In this document: positions 36,507-45,153 of the stretch, piece by piece | Layout of the letters: each line of letters starts with the position of its first letter | Numbering within the stretch: position 1 is the stretch's first letter | From: an uncultured Oscillospiraceae bacterium | GTDB lineage: Bacteria; Bacillota; Clostridia; Oscillospirales; Acutalibacteraceae | Direction: 5' to 3' | Assembly (NCBI GenBank): GCA_905198295.1 | Contig: CAJKBW010000002.1 | Location: 1-60,953 of the forward strand | DNA: 60,953 nucleotides | The notes under the pieces: generated by a model | The model's input: only the letters and a program-made list of their open reading frames with translations | Databases searched by the model: none | Told to the model about the DNA's origin: nothing | Translations under genes and position numbers: made by a program

Positions 36507-37382
36507 ATGCGGATTTACAGCAATAATGACTGGAAGATCGACCAGCGGGAAATCAAGGTTACGATCAATATGCCGTATAACTCGCGGGTACTGGTAGAGC
36601 CGATGCATTCCCATGAATTCATGGAGCTTTCGTACGTGCTTGCGGGCGAAGCGGTGCAGATCATTAACGGGGTCACCTGTCCGGTGCGCAAGGGAAATAT
36701 CATCCTTATGCGGCCGGGGGATTCGCATACTTTCCGCATGGAGGCAGGTTTTGAGATGCTCAACTGCCTGTTTGGCAGCGATATTTTTCAGGGCCTGATT
36801 GATGAACTGGAGAAGACCTTCCATCTTTCGCTGTCTTATGTGCCCAATCTCGTGTGCCTGGAGGGGCAGGATCTGCTTGAGGCGAACGATTATTTCCAGA
36901 AGATCCGCCGCGAATACGAGTTGGGGGAAGCAGGCGCGCAGCTGGCGATTCAGAATCTGCTGCATCTGATATTTATCCGCATTGTGCGGCATATCCAGAC
37001 GTCGGGAGACATGCCGTCTAGCGACCTGTCGGCCCGCATCCTTGAATATATCGATCAGAACCTAAGTGCAGTCGATCTGCCGACCATCGCGGCCTATTTC
37101 GGATACAGCCCGAGTTATTTCAGCAAATATTTCAAAAAACTGTTCGGGGTAGGGATGACCACCTATATCAACTCCATCAAAATCCACCGCGCACAGGATC
37201 TGATCACCGGAAGCAAGGGGGAACTGACTGTGGAGGAGATCTGCAACCGCTTCGGCTTCAAGGACCGGAAGCATTTCTGCGCGATCTATAAGGAATATCT
37301 CGGCATTACCCCCAGTGCTGCGCTCGCACGGCAGCGCAGTGCCGTGCGCCGCGCTGCGCGGGATAAGGCGGAAGCGCATTGA
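36507..37382 (+). CDS. AraC-family transcriptional regulator
   Basis: This 291-residue cytoplasmic protein has an N-terminal cupin-type ligand-binding domain (about 20-110; MHSHEFMELSYVLAG and VRKGNIILMRPGDSH) and a C-terminal AraC-type double helix-turn-helix (about 180-285). The two helices are seen as DLPTIAAYFGYSPSYFSKYFKK and TVEEICNRFGFKDRKHFCAIYK, followed by the family's YLGITPSAAL end. It probably senses a sugar and activates the neighbouring operons on both sides. The ATG at 36507 follows GAGAGGAG at 36491-36498; an upstream in-frame ATG at 36483 has no such site. It is divergent from the 34762-35997 gene and lies ahead of module B. Confidence 0.92.
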   Translation: MRIYSNNDWKIDQREIKVTINMPYNSRVLVEPMHSHEFMELSYVLAGEAVQIINGVTCPVRKGNIILMRPGDSHTFRMEAGFEMLNCLFGSDIFQGLIDELEKTFHLSLSYVPNLVCLEGQDLLEANDYFQKIRREYELGEAGAQLAIQNLLHLIFIRIVRHIQTSGDMPSSDLSARILEYIDQNLSAVDLPTIAAYFGYSPSYFSKYFKKLFGVGMTTYINSIKIHRAQDLITGSKGELTVEEICNRFGFKDRKHFCAIYKEYLGITPSAALARQRSAVRRAARDKAEAH

Positions 37383-37406
37383 TCCACAAAGCAATCGGAA
37401 ATTTAT

Positions 37407-37440
37407 GCTGCGGGCCATGGCGGTGGCCCGCAGCTTGTTT
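37407..37440 (+). terminator. Terminator of the AraC-type regulator gene
   Basis: A 10-bp perfect G+C-rich stem (37407-37416 with 37425-37434) with an 8-base loop is followed by TTGTTTGTATTT. It lies 24 bases after the stop codon. Confidence 0.8.
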
Positions 37441-37563
37441 GTATTTCTGTACAAAAGCGTATGGTTGGGCCGGAACGGAAAGACAATAAAACACTCAACA
37501 CGATAAAAATTTCTCCGTTTAGGGGGCGGAAGTGCTGCTGGCAATCTGAAAATACAGGACAAA

Positions 37564-37620
37564 ATACGCCCGATACATCCAAATATACGCATTTTCGATG
37601 GAGAGGGTTCTTTTTATAAT
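37564..37620 (+). promoter_or_regulatory. Module B promoter with two direct repeats suited to an AraC-type activator
   Basis: A perfect TATAAT (37615-37620) lies 17 bases from a weak -35, TTTTCG (37592-37597). Just upstream are two ATACGC direct repeats at 37564-37569 and 37585-37590, 21 bases apart, that is two helical turns. This is the usual layout of an AraC-type activator site next to a weak -35. The rest of the 37383-37744 gap holds only the upstream terminator and a leader palindrome. Confidence 0.5.
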
Positions 37621-37700
37621 AAATACATAAATAGTTTGTGGTCTAGCGCGCCATTTTATCTAATAGTGCCCGAAGCTTGTGCGGCGAACAGCAAATAATC

Positions 37701-37715
37701 GGCCGGAATCCGGCC
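37701..37715 (+). promoter_or_regulatory. Leader palindrome ahead of module B
   Basis: GGCCGGAATCCGGCC is a perfect 7-bp inverted repeat around one base, 29 bases before the first start codon of module B. It could form a hairpin in the leader RNA. Its function is unknown. Confidence 0.4.
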
Positions 37716-37744
37716 GGCGGAACTATGAGAAAGGTTGGTTTAGT

Positions 37745-39079
37745 ATGAAAAGACGAAGGAGCTTTCCCATCCGGATTGGCGCGCTGCTGCTGGCGGCGGC
37801 ATTGCTGGCCGGCTGTGGAAATACGGGAACCCCATCGGACGCGCCTGCGCCGGAAAGCAGCGGTCCGCAGGAACGAACGGTCACCTGGGATAATACCTTC
37901 TGGGTGGCGGCCACAGTAGGGCTCGGCGCGATCAATACCGAGGCACAGGTCAAGCGGGTGGTGCAGAACCATGCGGAGGCCGGGGTCAACATGATCCTGT
38001 GGTACACCGAGGAAAGTCAGTACAGCTCGCTGTTTTTGGAAGAATGCGCGAAATACGGCGTCTATACGATCCTGATGGATAACGGCAGCATCAGCGGCGC
38101 GTCGGAGAACTGGAAACCGATCACCGAAGATGCGTTCCGGGAGAAAATTACGCCGTATCTCGATAATCCGCAGGTGGTGGGTTTCATCAACTGGGACGAA
38201 CCCTTCCACGAGGATCCGTACTACACCATGATGAAGGAACGGCAGGACTGGACCCATAAATATGCGCCGGGCATGCTGTCGTTCATCAATCTGGTGCCGA
38301 GCTATGGTCCGTATACCTGGGGCAACGGGCAGTGGAAAGAACAGGTTGATACGCTGATTGAACGGGTGCAGCCGGATGTGCTGTCGGTGGACTATTATGA
38401 ATTCGGCCTCAACGGGAAAAATGCCGACCTGAACACCTCGTTCCTCTGGCGGGATCTCGGCTATCTGCGTATGAAGTCACTGGAAACCGATACGCCGCTC
38501 TGGTTTTACTTCCAGGGCACCGACCACACCGGGGAGAACGGCGGAGACCTGACCGTTCCGCAGCTGGAATTCCAGATGAATGCGGGGCTGGCGTACGGCA
38601 GCCGTTGGCTGTGTTACTGGACCACCGAAGGCAGTGTTATTGACGAGCGCGGCTTTAAGGTGAAAAACGCCGACGAGATCGCGGCACTCAATGCCCGGGT
38701 GAAAACGGTGGGCAGCTATCTGCTGGATAAGGAACCGGGTGAGCTGTATCATGCCGGCCTGGCCAAGACCGAGGAAACCAATAAACGCCTGGCCGAGCAG
38801 TTTTACTGCGACGATGTAGCCGACAGCGCGGTTTTCGCGGGGCTGCCGTCCTCACATGTGATCCTGTCGACCTTCACCGATGAAACCGACCGGACCTATG
38901 TCGTGGCGGTCAACCGCCACTGCACCGAATCGGTAACCGATACTGTACAGCTGCTGGACAGCTATGCTGTATCTGCGCTGGATGTAAACACCGGCGAGGA
39001 AACGCCGGTCAGCGATGCGGCGCAGAACCTGTCGCTGGAACTGGCGCCTGGTGCACTCCAGCTGTTCATTCTCGAATAA
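37745..39079 (+). CDS. Lipoprotein WDEP-family barrel hydrolase-like protein (module B, first)
   Basis: This 444-residue protein has a signal peptide with the lipobox LAGC (Cys24) and a short Pro/Ser linker, then the barrel domain with GFINWDEP (Asp151-Glu152), NLVPSYGPYTWGNG, VLSVDYYEF, LWFYFQG and AGLAYGSRWLCYW, ending in a beta-rich domain. It is very close to the next protein and was probably made by tandem duplication. The ATG at 37745 is chosen because AGAAAGG lies about 10 bases upstream and the signal peptide begins there. It is the first gene of module B, behind the direct-repeat promoter. It should act outside the membrane on a glycan; its bond specificity is unknown. Confidence 0.72.
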   Translation: MKRRRSFPIRIGALLLAAALLAGCGNTGTPSDAPAPESSGPQERTVTWDNTFWVAATVGLGAINTEAQVKRVVQNHAEAGVNMILWYTEESQYSSLFLEECAKYGVYTILMDNGSISGASENWKPITEDAFREKITPYLDNPQVVGFINWDEPFHEDPYYTMMKERQDWTHKYAPGMLSFINLVPSYGPYTWGNGQWKEQVDTLIERVQPDVLSVDYYEFGLNGKNADLNTSFLWRDLGYLRMKSLETDTPLWFYFQGTDHTGENGGDLTVPQLEFQMNAGLAYGSRWLCYWTTEGSVIDERGFKVKNADEIAALNARVKTVGSYLLDKEPGELYHAGLAKTEETNKRLAEQFYCDDVADSAVFAGLPSSHVILSTFTDETDRTYVVAVNRHCTESVTDTVQLLDSYAVSALDVNTGEETPVSDAAQNLSLELAPGALQLFILE

Positions 39080-39110
39080 CACCGAGAGATACAAAGGGGG
39101 GGATGCCGTC

Positions 39111-40466
39111 GTGCCGAAGAAATGCACCCGCAGGACGGTGGTCTTGTCGCTGGCCGCGCTGCTTGCCATTCTGGCCGGCTGCGGGCCTGCGGCCCCGTCT
39201 TCCGAAGCCGGAGCGTCTTCCCCCCTTCCGGTGATGTCCGTACCTGAAGTACGGCCGTCTGCCGAACCGACAGGTTTCGCCGGCACCTTTTATGTGGCGG
39301 CGATGGTGGATCTGGGTGTGCTCGAAGCGCGATCCTATGTACGCAACGCTGTAAAGACCCATGCTGAAGCTGGGGTGAACTGTCTGCTGTGGTGGGCGGA
39401 GAAATCCTTGTATGTGGAGGAATTCCTGGAGGAATGCGCAAAATATGGGATTTCCGCCATCCTGATGGATAACGATGGGGTAACCGGTGCCGGCGACCAG
39501 TATGCGCCGATTACTCAGGCGGAATTTTCCGAAGCGGTTGCGCCGTATCTCGATAACCCGCAGGTGCTGGGTTTTTCCAACTGGGACGAACCGCTTCATG
39601 AAGAACCGTATTACGAAATGATGAAGCAGCGGCAGGACTGGATGCACGAAGCCGACCCCGACAGCCTGTCCTTTATCAACCTGCTGCCGAGCTACGGCCC
39701 GTATACCTGGGGCAACGGGCTTTGGAAGGAAATGGCGGACACCTTGATCGATCAGGTGGATCCCGATGTGCTGGCGGTGGATTACTACGAGTATGCCGTG
39801 AGCGGTCCCACCCCGGACTGGGATCGCAGTTTTTTATGGCGGGACCTCGGCTATCTGCGCAAGCGCGCGATGGAAACCGATAAACCGCTGTGGTTTTATT
39901 TTCAGGGCTCCGATTATGACGGCAAGGCGGGTGAAATGACCGCCGGCCGGCTGCGTCTGCAGATGAACGCAGGCCTGGCGTATGGGTGCCGGTGGCTGTG
40001 CTACTGGACTTCTTCCGGCACTATCACCGATCGGGAGGGACGCCCGACCGCCCGGTTTAATGAGGTCCGTACCATCAACGCGCAGGTGACGGCGGCCGGA
40101 CGGTATCTGCTCGGTATGCGGCCGGGTGAGCTGCATCATGCGGGGCTTAGCCCCAAGCCGGCTTCGAACCAGACGCTCGGTGACCTGTATTTCTGCAGCC
40201 GGCTGAACGACAGCGCGGTTTTTACCGCCCTGCCGGACGCCCCGCTGATTCTGTCCACCTTCACCGATGCCGCCGGTCGTACGGTTGTCGCCGCGGTCAA
40301 CCGGCAGGACCGGGAACCGCTGCAGACGGCGGTACCGCTGAAAACGGCACGTCGGGTGTCCCGGCCGGATCTGGAAGCCGGAGGGGAAATTCTGCTCGGT
40401 GAAGCACTCGATGCCCTGCCGGTGGATCTGCTGCCGGGCGGTCTTGCCCTGTATATTCTCGAATAA
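39111..40466 (+). CDS. Lipoprotein WDEP-family barrel hydrolase-like protein (module B, second)
   Basis: This 451-residue lipoprotein (lipobox LAGC, Cys24) repeats the plan of its upstream neighbour: GFSNWDEP (Asp159-Glu160), NLLPSYGPYTWGNG, VLAVDYYEY, LWFYFQG and AGLAYGCRWLCYW. Long identical stretches with the neighbour, such as PSYGPYTWGNG and FLWRDLGYLR, point to a recent duplication, while the N-terminal linkers differ. The start is the GTG at 39111, 9 bases after AAAGGGGGGG. The gap to the upstream gene is 31 bases. Two near-copies in a row may give different specificities or simply more enzyme. Confidence 0.72.
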   Translation: MPKKCTRRTVVLSLAALLAILAGCGPAAPSSEAGASSPLPVMSVPEVRPSAEPTGFAGTFYVAAMVDLGVLEARSYVRNAVKTHAEAGVNCLLWWAEKSLYVEEFLEECAKYGISAILMDNDGVTGAGDQYAPITQAEFSEAVAPYLDNPQVLGFSNWDEPLHEEPYYEMMKQRQDWMHEADPDSLSFINLLPSYGPYTWGNGLWKEMADTLIDQVDPDVLAVDYYEYAVSGPTPDWDRSFLWRDLGYLRKRAMETDKPLWFYFQGSDYDGKAGEMTAGRLRLQMNAGLAYGCRWLCYWTSSGTITDREGRPTARFNEVRTINAQVTAAGRYLLGMRPGELHHAGLSPKPASNQTLGDLYFCSRLNDSAVFTALPDAPLILSTFTDAAGRTVVAAVNRQDREPLQTAVPLKTARRVSRPDLEAGGEILLGEALDALPVDLLPGGLALYILE

Positions 40467-40481
40467 ACGGAGGGATTCCCG

Positions 40482-41981
40482 TTGGCCAAAAAAATTATCC
40501 GCCTGCTGCTTCCGGCAGTGCTCGCCATCTGTGTGTGCCTGCCGGCTTCTGCCTCCGTGACGCCGTATGCGAATTACAGCTTTGATTTCTGGGGCAATCC
40601 GGTGGAGATGCCTGCCTGCTATACGCCGTCGGCGGTGTATCTTGGGCAGGATATGGGAGCCGGCGCGCTCAAAAACCCGCAGGATGTGTTCGTGGACGAC
40701 AATCGACAGGTATATATCGTCGACGCCGGCAACAGCCGGGTGCTGCTCCTGGATGAGAACTATCAGCTTGTGCGGGCCATCGATACGCTCGTCCCGCCGG
40801 AAAACGGGCCGGAACCCACCCTGACATTCAACAATCCGAGCGGTATTTTTGTGACGGACGACGGGCTGATCTATCTCGCCGATACGGACAATAAGCGGGT
40901 GGTGGTGTTTGACCGGGAAGGAAATTACCGCCGGGAATTCACCAAGCCGTCCGGCAGCGTGCAGTATAACGCAATCGACTATCTGCCCATTCGGGTGGTG
41001 GTGGATCATAACAATTTTGTTTATGTGGTGTCCCGCAATACCTATCAGGGGCTGATCCTGTACAACCCGGACGGCGGTTTTGAGGGTTATTTTGCCGCCA
41101 ACGAAACCGAGGTCACCTTTGAACTGCTGATGGACCGGTTCTGGAAGAACTTCCTTACCGATGAGCAGCGGGCGAAGACCGCCAACTATGTGTCCATCGA
41201 GTATTCGAGCGTGGATATCGATAAAAAAGGGTTTATGTACACCACCACGCTGCTGACCAAGACCGATACCCGGCAGCTGAGCAAAATCAACCCGTCCGGC
41301 GATGACGTCATGCCGACTAGCCCGGGGCTGCACCCGGATTTTGCCTATAAGTTTGGGGATCTGGGCAGCGTACAGGTGGAGGGAACCATCGTCAAAACGA
41401 AATTCACCGATGTGTGCTATGACGAGGCGGGCTTTATCAACGCCCTCGATTACCAACGCGGGCGGATTTTTCAGTACAGCGACGAGGGTACCGTCATCAG
41501 CGTGTTCGGCGGAATCGGCAGCCAGGCGGGCACCTTCCAGTCGCCGGCCGCCATCGAGATGATGGGGCAGGACATCCTGGTGCTCGACAGCAGCAAAAAC
41601 AACCTCACCGTTTTTTCGCGCACCGCCTTCGGCGAGGAGGTGCAGGGGGCGGTGATCGCCCATCGCAAGGGGGAATATGCTGCCGTCAAGGAACAATGGG
41701 AAGATATTCTCGGCAAGGCCGGAAACTACGCCCCCGCCTTCATTGGTATCGGCAAAGCGTATTACGAGGAAGGCGATTACCATGCGGCAATGGATTATTT
41801 CAAACTGGGGCAGGACCGCGAAAATTACGGCAAAGCGTATAAGATGGTGCGAAACAATGTGCTGCGGGTGCTTGTGCCGTGGCTGTGCCTGCTGATTATG
41901 GCGGTGTTTTTGTACGGCGTTGTGCGCCGGGCGGTCAAACGGTGGCGAAAAAAGCCGCAGAAAAAGGGGGATGCGCGATGA
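40482..41981 (+). CDS. NHL propeller-TPR-transmembrane protein without a Yip1 domain
   Basis: This 499-residue protein has a signal peptide (to about residue 24), an NHL-type beta-propeller (about 55-370; YIVDAGNSRVLLLDE, YLADTDNKRVVVFDREG, NALDYQRGRIFQYSDEG), a TPR-like segment (about 385-455; YYEEGDYHAAMDYF) and one membrane helix near 460-482 followed by a basic tail. It is homologous over its whole length to the first 500 residues of the protein at 7872-10031 but stops before the Yip1 part. The start is a TTG at 40482, 7 bases after GGAGGG. It overlaps the DUF5696-type gene by 4 bases, keeping the same gene order as module A. A sensory or scaffold role outside the membrane is inferred. 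Confidence 0.8.
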   Translation: MAKKIIRLLLPAVLAICVCLPASASVTPYANYSFDFWGNPVEMPACYTPSAVYLGQDMGAGALKNPQDVFVDDNRQVYIVDAGNSRVLLLDENYQLVRAIDTLVPPENGPEPTLTFNNPSGIFVTDDGLIYLADTDNKRVVVFDREGNYRREFTKPSGSVQYNAIDYLPIRVVVDHNNFVYVVSRNTYQGLILYNPDGGFEGYFAANETEVTFELLMDRFWKNFLTDEQRAKTANYVSIEYSSVDIDKKGFMYTTTLLTKTDTRQLSKINPSGDDVMPTSPGLHPDFAYKFGDLGSVQVEGTIVKTKFTDVCYDEAGFINALDYQRGRIFQYSDEGTVISVFGGIGSQAGTFQSPAAIEMMGQDILVLDSSKNNLTVFSRTAFGEEVQGAVIAHRKGEYAAVKEQWEDILGKAGNYAPAFIGIGKAYYEEGDYHAAMDYFKLGQDRENYGKAYKMVRNNVLRVLVPWLCLLIMAVFLYGVVRRAVKRWRKKPQKKGDAR

Positions 41982-44251
41982 AGCTCGGCAGCGGTATCAA
42001 ATTGCTCAGCGGCCTTGCCGCGCTTCTGCTTTTGCTGTCGGCGGTACCGGTGGTCGCCGAACCGGATGAAACAGCAGCTGCACAGGATGCGGTTCGGGGC
42101 GATATCCTCCCTTCCGCGGACGGGGAGACGCCGGAATATACCCTGATGGCCCAGGACGGCGGTTTGTCGCTGTATGCCGACAGAACCACCGAGGATTTTT
42201 TCGGTACCTTTAAGGTGGTCAGCGCCGCCACCGGCTATACCTGGTACAGCAACCCGCCGGCCGCAGACGAGGATGAGGTGGCCAAAGGCAAGACGAAAAT
42301 GGAACTGTTTTCCAACCTCGTGGTCAGCTACGCCGATCCCGAGGTTAAGCGGATGGATACCATCCCCTCCCGCACCGGCAGCGTGAATAAAAACGGTGCA
42401 TCGATGCGCCTTGTCGAAAACGGGTTTGAGGTCATTTATGATTTCCCGGAGGACGGCTTTACGGTCCCGCTGCGGGTGGAGCTCACCGACGGAGATCTGC
42501 GGGTATCCATTAATTTTGCTGCGGTGCGGGAATACGGTGCCAACCGGATTTACCATATCCGCCTGCTCCCCTATTTCGGCGCGGTGAACGGCGATGAAGA
42601 GGGCTATGCCTTCGTACCGGAGGGTTCCGGTGCGCTGATGGATTTCGGCAACGGAAAAACCAGCTATAAAAGCTATAGTGAACGGGTTTACGGCCAGGAC
42701 ATCAATATCCAAATTCAGCAGCAGCAGGAGCGCCGGCAGGCTATCCGTCTGCCGGTATTCGGACTGAAAACCGCGAATGATGCTTTCGCCGCCATCATCG
42801 AAGAAGGAGACGCGCTGGCCTCTATTGAGGCGGCGGTGGCCGGAAAGGGCACCGGCTACAATATGGCGGCCGCCGGCTTTCAGGTGCGTTCCACCGATAC
42901 CTACCGTTTCGGCGATACCGCCTCATCATTGTCCCAGAGCGCGGTGGTCTACGCCGACGGGCCGATCGATAACCGGCGTGTGGCGATGCGGTATGTGTTT
43001 CTTAGCGGTGAAGAAGCTACTTACGCGGGAATGGCGGGAGCCTACCGCCGCTATCTGCAGAAAAACGGTGTGCTGGGCGATCCGGTCGACGGAGAGCTGC
43101 CGTTTTATATGGAACTGCTCGGCGGCGTGGTGAAGGAAACCACCTTTCTGGGCTTCCCCACCAGCGCGGTCACGCCGATGACCACCTTTGCCCAGGCGCA
43201 GGAACTCATCGGTCGGCTGGATGCACAGAGCGTCGGCGGGATTACGGTAAAATACACCAACTGGAGCAAGGATCTTTTGTGGCAGCGCATTGCCGACGAT
43301 GCGGCCGCAGACGGCAAACTCGGCGGCAGCGGCGGACTGAAAAAGCTGCTCGCTGCGGCGGAAGATCTGGGCGCGCAGGTGTTTCTTGACACCGATTATA
43401 CCGCCGTCGCCCGGTTTTCCGGGCTGAGCAATGCGTACAATTCGGCAGCCAAGACCATTTCGGATACCGCCGCAACTACTGGCGTGTATAAGATCGATAC
43501 CTTTTACCGGGATAAAAACCTTCCCACCCAGTATCTGCTGTCGCTTGGAAAGATGAAAACGGCGGCCGCCAAATACCGGGCGGATTACAGCAAGCGGTAT
43601 GCCAATCCCTACATAAGCCTCGGACGACTCGGCAATGTGCTGTATGCCGACTATACCGATATAGCCGACAACCGCCAGACTGCAGCCGCCGCGCAGGCGG
43701 AGGTTGCCGCCGGTTTCCGGGAAGACGGCAGCGCGGTGATGGTCTCCGGCGGCAACGCCTATATGCTCGGCGCGGCATCGCATATTCTGGATATGCCGCA
43801 GGCGGGCGGCTATGATCTGTTTGATCGTTCGGTGCCGTTTTATCAGATCGTGCTGCACGGCTATGTGCATTACGCGGCGGGGGCGTTCAACCTGTCTGAG
43901 GACGTACGCATCGATTTCCTGCGGGCGGTGGAAACCGGAGCGTCGCCGCACTACACCTGGTACGCGGGCGAAGCGAAGGAGCTCGTGGGCACCGCGTACG
44001 CCGGCCTGTACAGCGGCAGCGCAGACTACTGGATGGAGACGGCTGCCGGGCAGTATGCCGAGCTGTCTGCACTCAATGAGAAGGTGGGCGGCTGCGCGAT
44101 TCTCCGGCACGAGTGCCTTGCGGACGGGGTGTACGCCGTCACCTATGACAACGGTGTGACGGTAGTGGTCAACTACGGCAGCGAAGCGGTACAGACCGCA
44201 TACGGCGCGGTAGACGGCCTTGGCTACCGGATCGCGGAAGGAGGGAAATAA
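41978..44251 (+). CDS. Secreted DUF5696-type protein, glycosidase-like (module B)
   Basis: This 757-residue exported protein has a signal peptide cut near residue 27 (VVA-E) and the DUF5696-type series: FVPEGSGALMDFGNG, IRLPVFGLKTANDAFAAII, GDALASIEAAVAGKG, and the C-terminal HECLADGVYAVTYDNGVTVVVNYG strand region (given here as overlapping short motifs). It is closer to typical family members than the module A paralogue, which lacks the GDALASIE motif. Its ATG overlaps the stop codon of the NHL gene, with AAAGGGGG upstream. The permease pair follows after 4 bases. Constant placement between an NHL protein and a permease pair in both modules suggests it works with the transporter, perhaps by processing bound sugar. 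Confidence 0.78.
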   Translation: MKLGSGIKLLSGLAALLLLLSAVPVVAEPDETAAAQDAVRGDILPSADGETPEYTLMAQDGGLSLYADRTTEDFFGTFKVVSAATGYTWYSNPPAADEDEVAKGKTKMELFSNLVVSYADPEVKRMDTIPSRTGSVNKNGASMRLVENGFEVIYDFPEDGFTVPLRVELTDGDLRVSINFAAVREYGANRIYHIRLLPYFGAVNGDEEGYAFVPEGSGALMDFGNGKTSYKSYSERVYGQDINIQIQQQQERRQAIRLPVFGLKTANDAFAAIIEEGDALASIEAAVAGKGTGYNMAAAGFQVRSTDTYRFGDTASSLSQSAVVYADGPIDNRRVAMRYVFLSGEEATYAGMAGAYRRYLQKNGVLGDPVDGELPFYMELLGGVVKETTFLGFPTSAVTPMTTFAQAQELIGRLDAQSVGGITVKYTNWSKDLLWQRIADDAAADGKLGGSGGLKKLLAAAEDLGAQVFLDTDYTAVARFSGLSNAYNSAAKTISDTAATTGVYKIDTFYRDKNLPTQYLLSLGKMKTAAAKYRADYSKRYANPYISLGRLGNVLYADYTDIADNRQTAAAAQAEVAAGFREDGSAVMVSGGNAYMLGAASHILDMPQAGGYDLFDRSVPFYQIVLHGYVHYAAGAFNLSEDVRIDFLRAVETGASPHYTWYAGEAKELVGTAYAGLYSGSADYWMETAAGQYAELSALNEKVGGCAILRHECLADGVYAVTYDNGVTVVVNYGSEAVQTAYGAVDGLGYRIAEGGK

Positions 44252-44255
44252 GCCG

Positions 44256-45140
44256 GTGAAGATCCCTTATGAGCGGCGCAAAAGCCTGGTGGGCTTTTTG
44301 TGCATCTGTCCCTGGCTTGTGGGTTTCCTGCTGCTTTACCTGTATCCGATGGTACAGTCGATGCGCTACACCTTCAGTGACATCACCTTTCAGGCCGGCT
44401 CCCTCGACCTAGCCTTTGCCGGCATGAAGAACTATAAAGAGGCGTTTTTCGGCGATCCCACCTTTGTGCGGACCCTTTCCTCCACCTTGATGGATATGCT
44501 CTATCAGGTGCCCACCATACTGGTGTTCAGCATGATTATTGCGCTGCTGCTCAACCATAAATTCCGTGGACGCACCCTGATGCGTGCGATCTTTTTTCTG
44601 CCGGTGATTATCGCCACCGGCGTGGTGATGGATATCATCAACAACGACCTGGTGTCGATGGTGATGCTCTCGGATGCGGGCGGTTCGAATATGTTTCAGG
44701 TGGACGCGTTCAAGAGCATGCTTGAGGAAATGGGGGTGGATGAAAGCATCGTCAGCTTTGTCATCACCACCGCCAATAATGTGTTTGACCTGTCCTGGCG
44801 TTCGGGTATCCAGATACTGCTGTTCCTGGCGGGGCTGCAGTCGATACCCGGCCAGCTGTATGAAGCGGCGTCGATGGACGGCTGTACGGCATGGGAACGG
44901 TACTGGAAGGTCACCTTCCCGCTGCTCGGCCCGGTGCTGATCATCAATCTGGTGTATACCATCATCGACCATTTCACCTCTCTGGACAACGCCGTGATGA
45001 AAAGCATCATGACCTATTCCAAGGATCTGAAATATGCGTACAGCTCAACGCTTGCGTGGATTTATTTCGCGTGTGTGATCGTGATTCTCCTTGTGGTGGC
45101 GCTGCTTGCCCGCCGGAGGATTTCGTATCAGGAATTGTAG
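44256..45140 (+). CDS. Carbohydrate ABC transporter permease, MalF type (module B, first pair)
   Basis: This 294-residue polytopic protein has the EAA loop QLYEAASMDGCTAWERYW near residue 201. The start is the GTG at 44256, about 10 bases after GGAAGGAGGG, which lies at the end of the DUF5696-type gene. It pairs with the next gene and probably uses the solute-binding lipoprotein at 46265-48118. Its closest relative in the window is the protein at 12258-13169, which holds the same place in module A. Confidence 0.92.
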   Translation: MKIPYERRKSLVGFLCICPWLVGFLLLYLYPMVQSMRYTFSDITFQAGSLDLAFAGMKNYKEAFFGDPTFVRTLSSTLMDMLYQVPTILVFSMIIALLLNHKFRGRTLMRAIFFLPVIIATGVVMDIINNDLVSMVMLSDAGGSNMFQVDAFKSMLEEMGVDESIVSFVITTANNVFDLSWRSGIQILLFLAGLQSIPGQLYEAASMDGCTAWERYWKVTFPLLGPVLIINLVYTIIDHFTSLDNAVMKSIMTYSKDLKYAYSSTLAWIYFACVIVILLVVALLARRRISYQEL

Positions 45141-45153
45141 GGGGTGAGCATCC

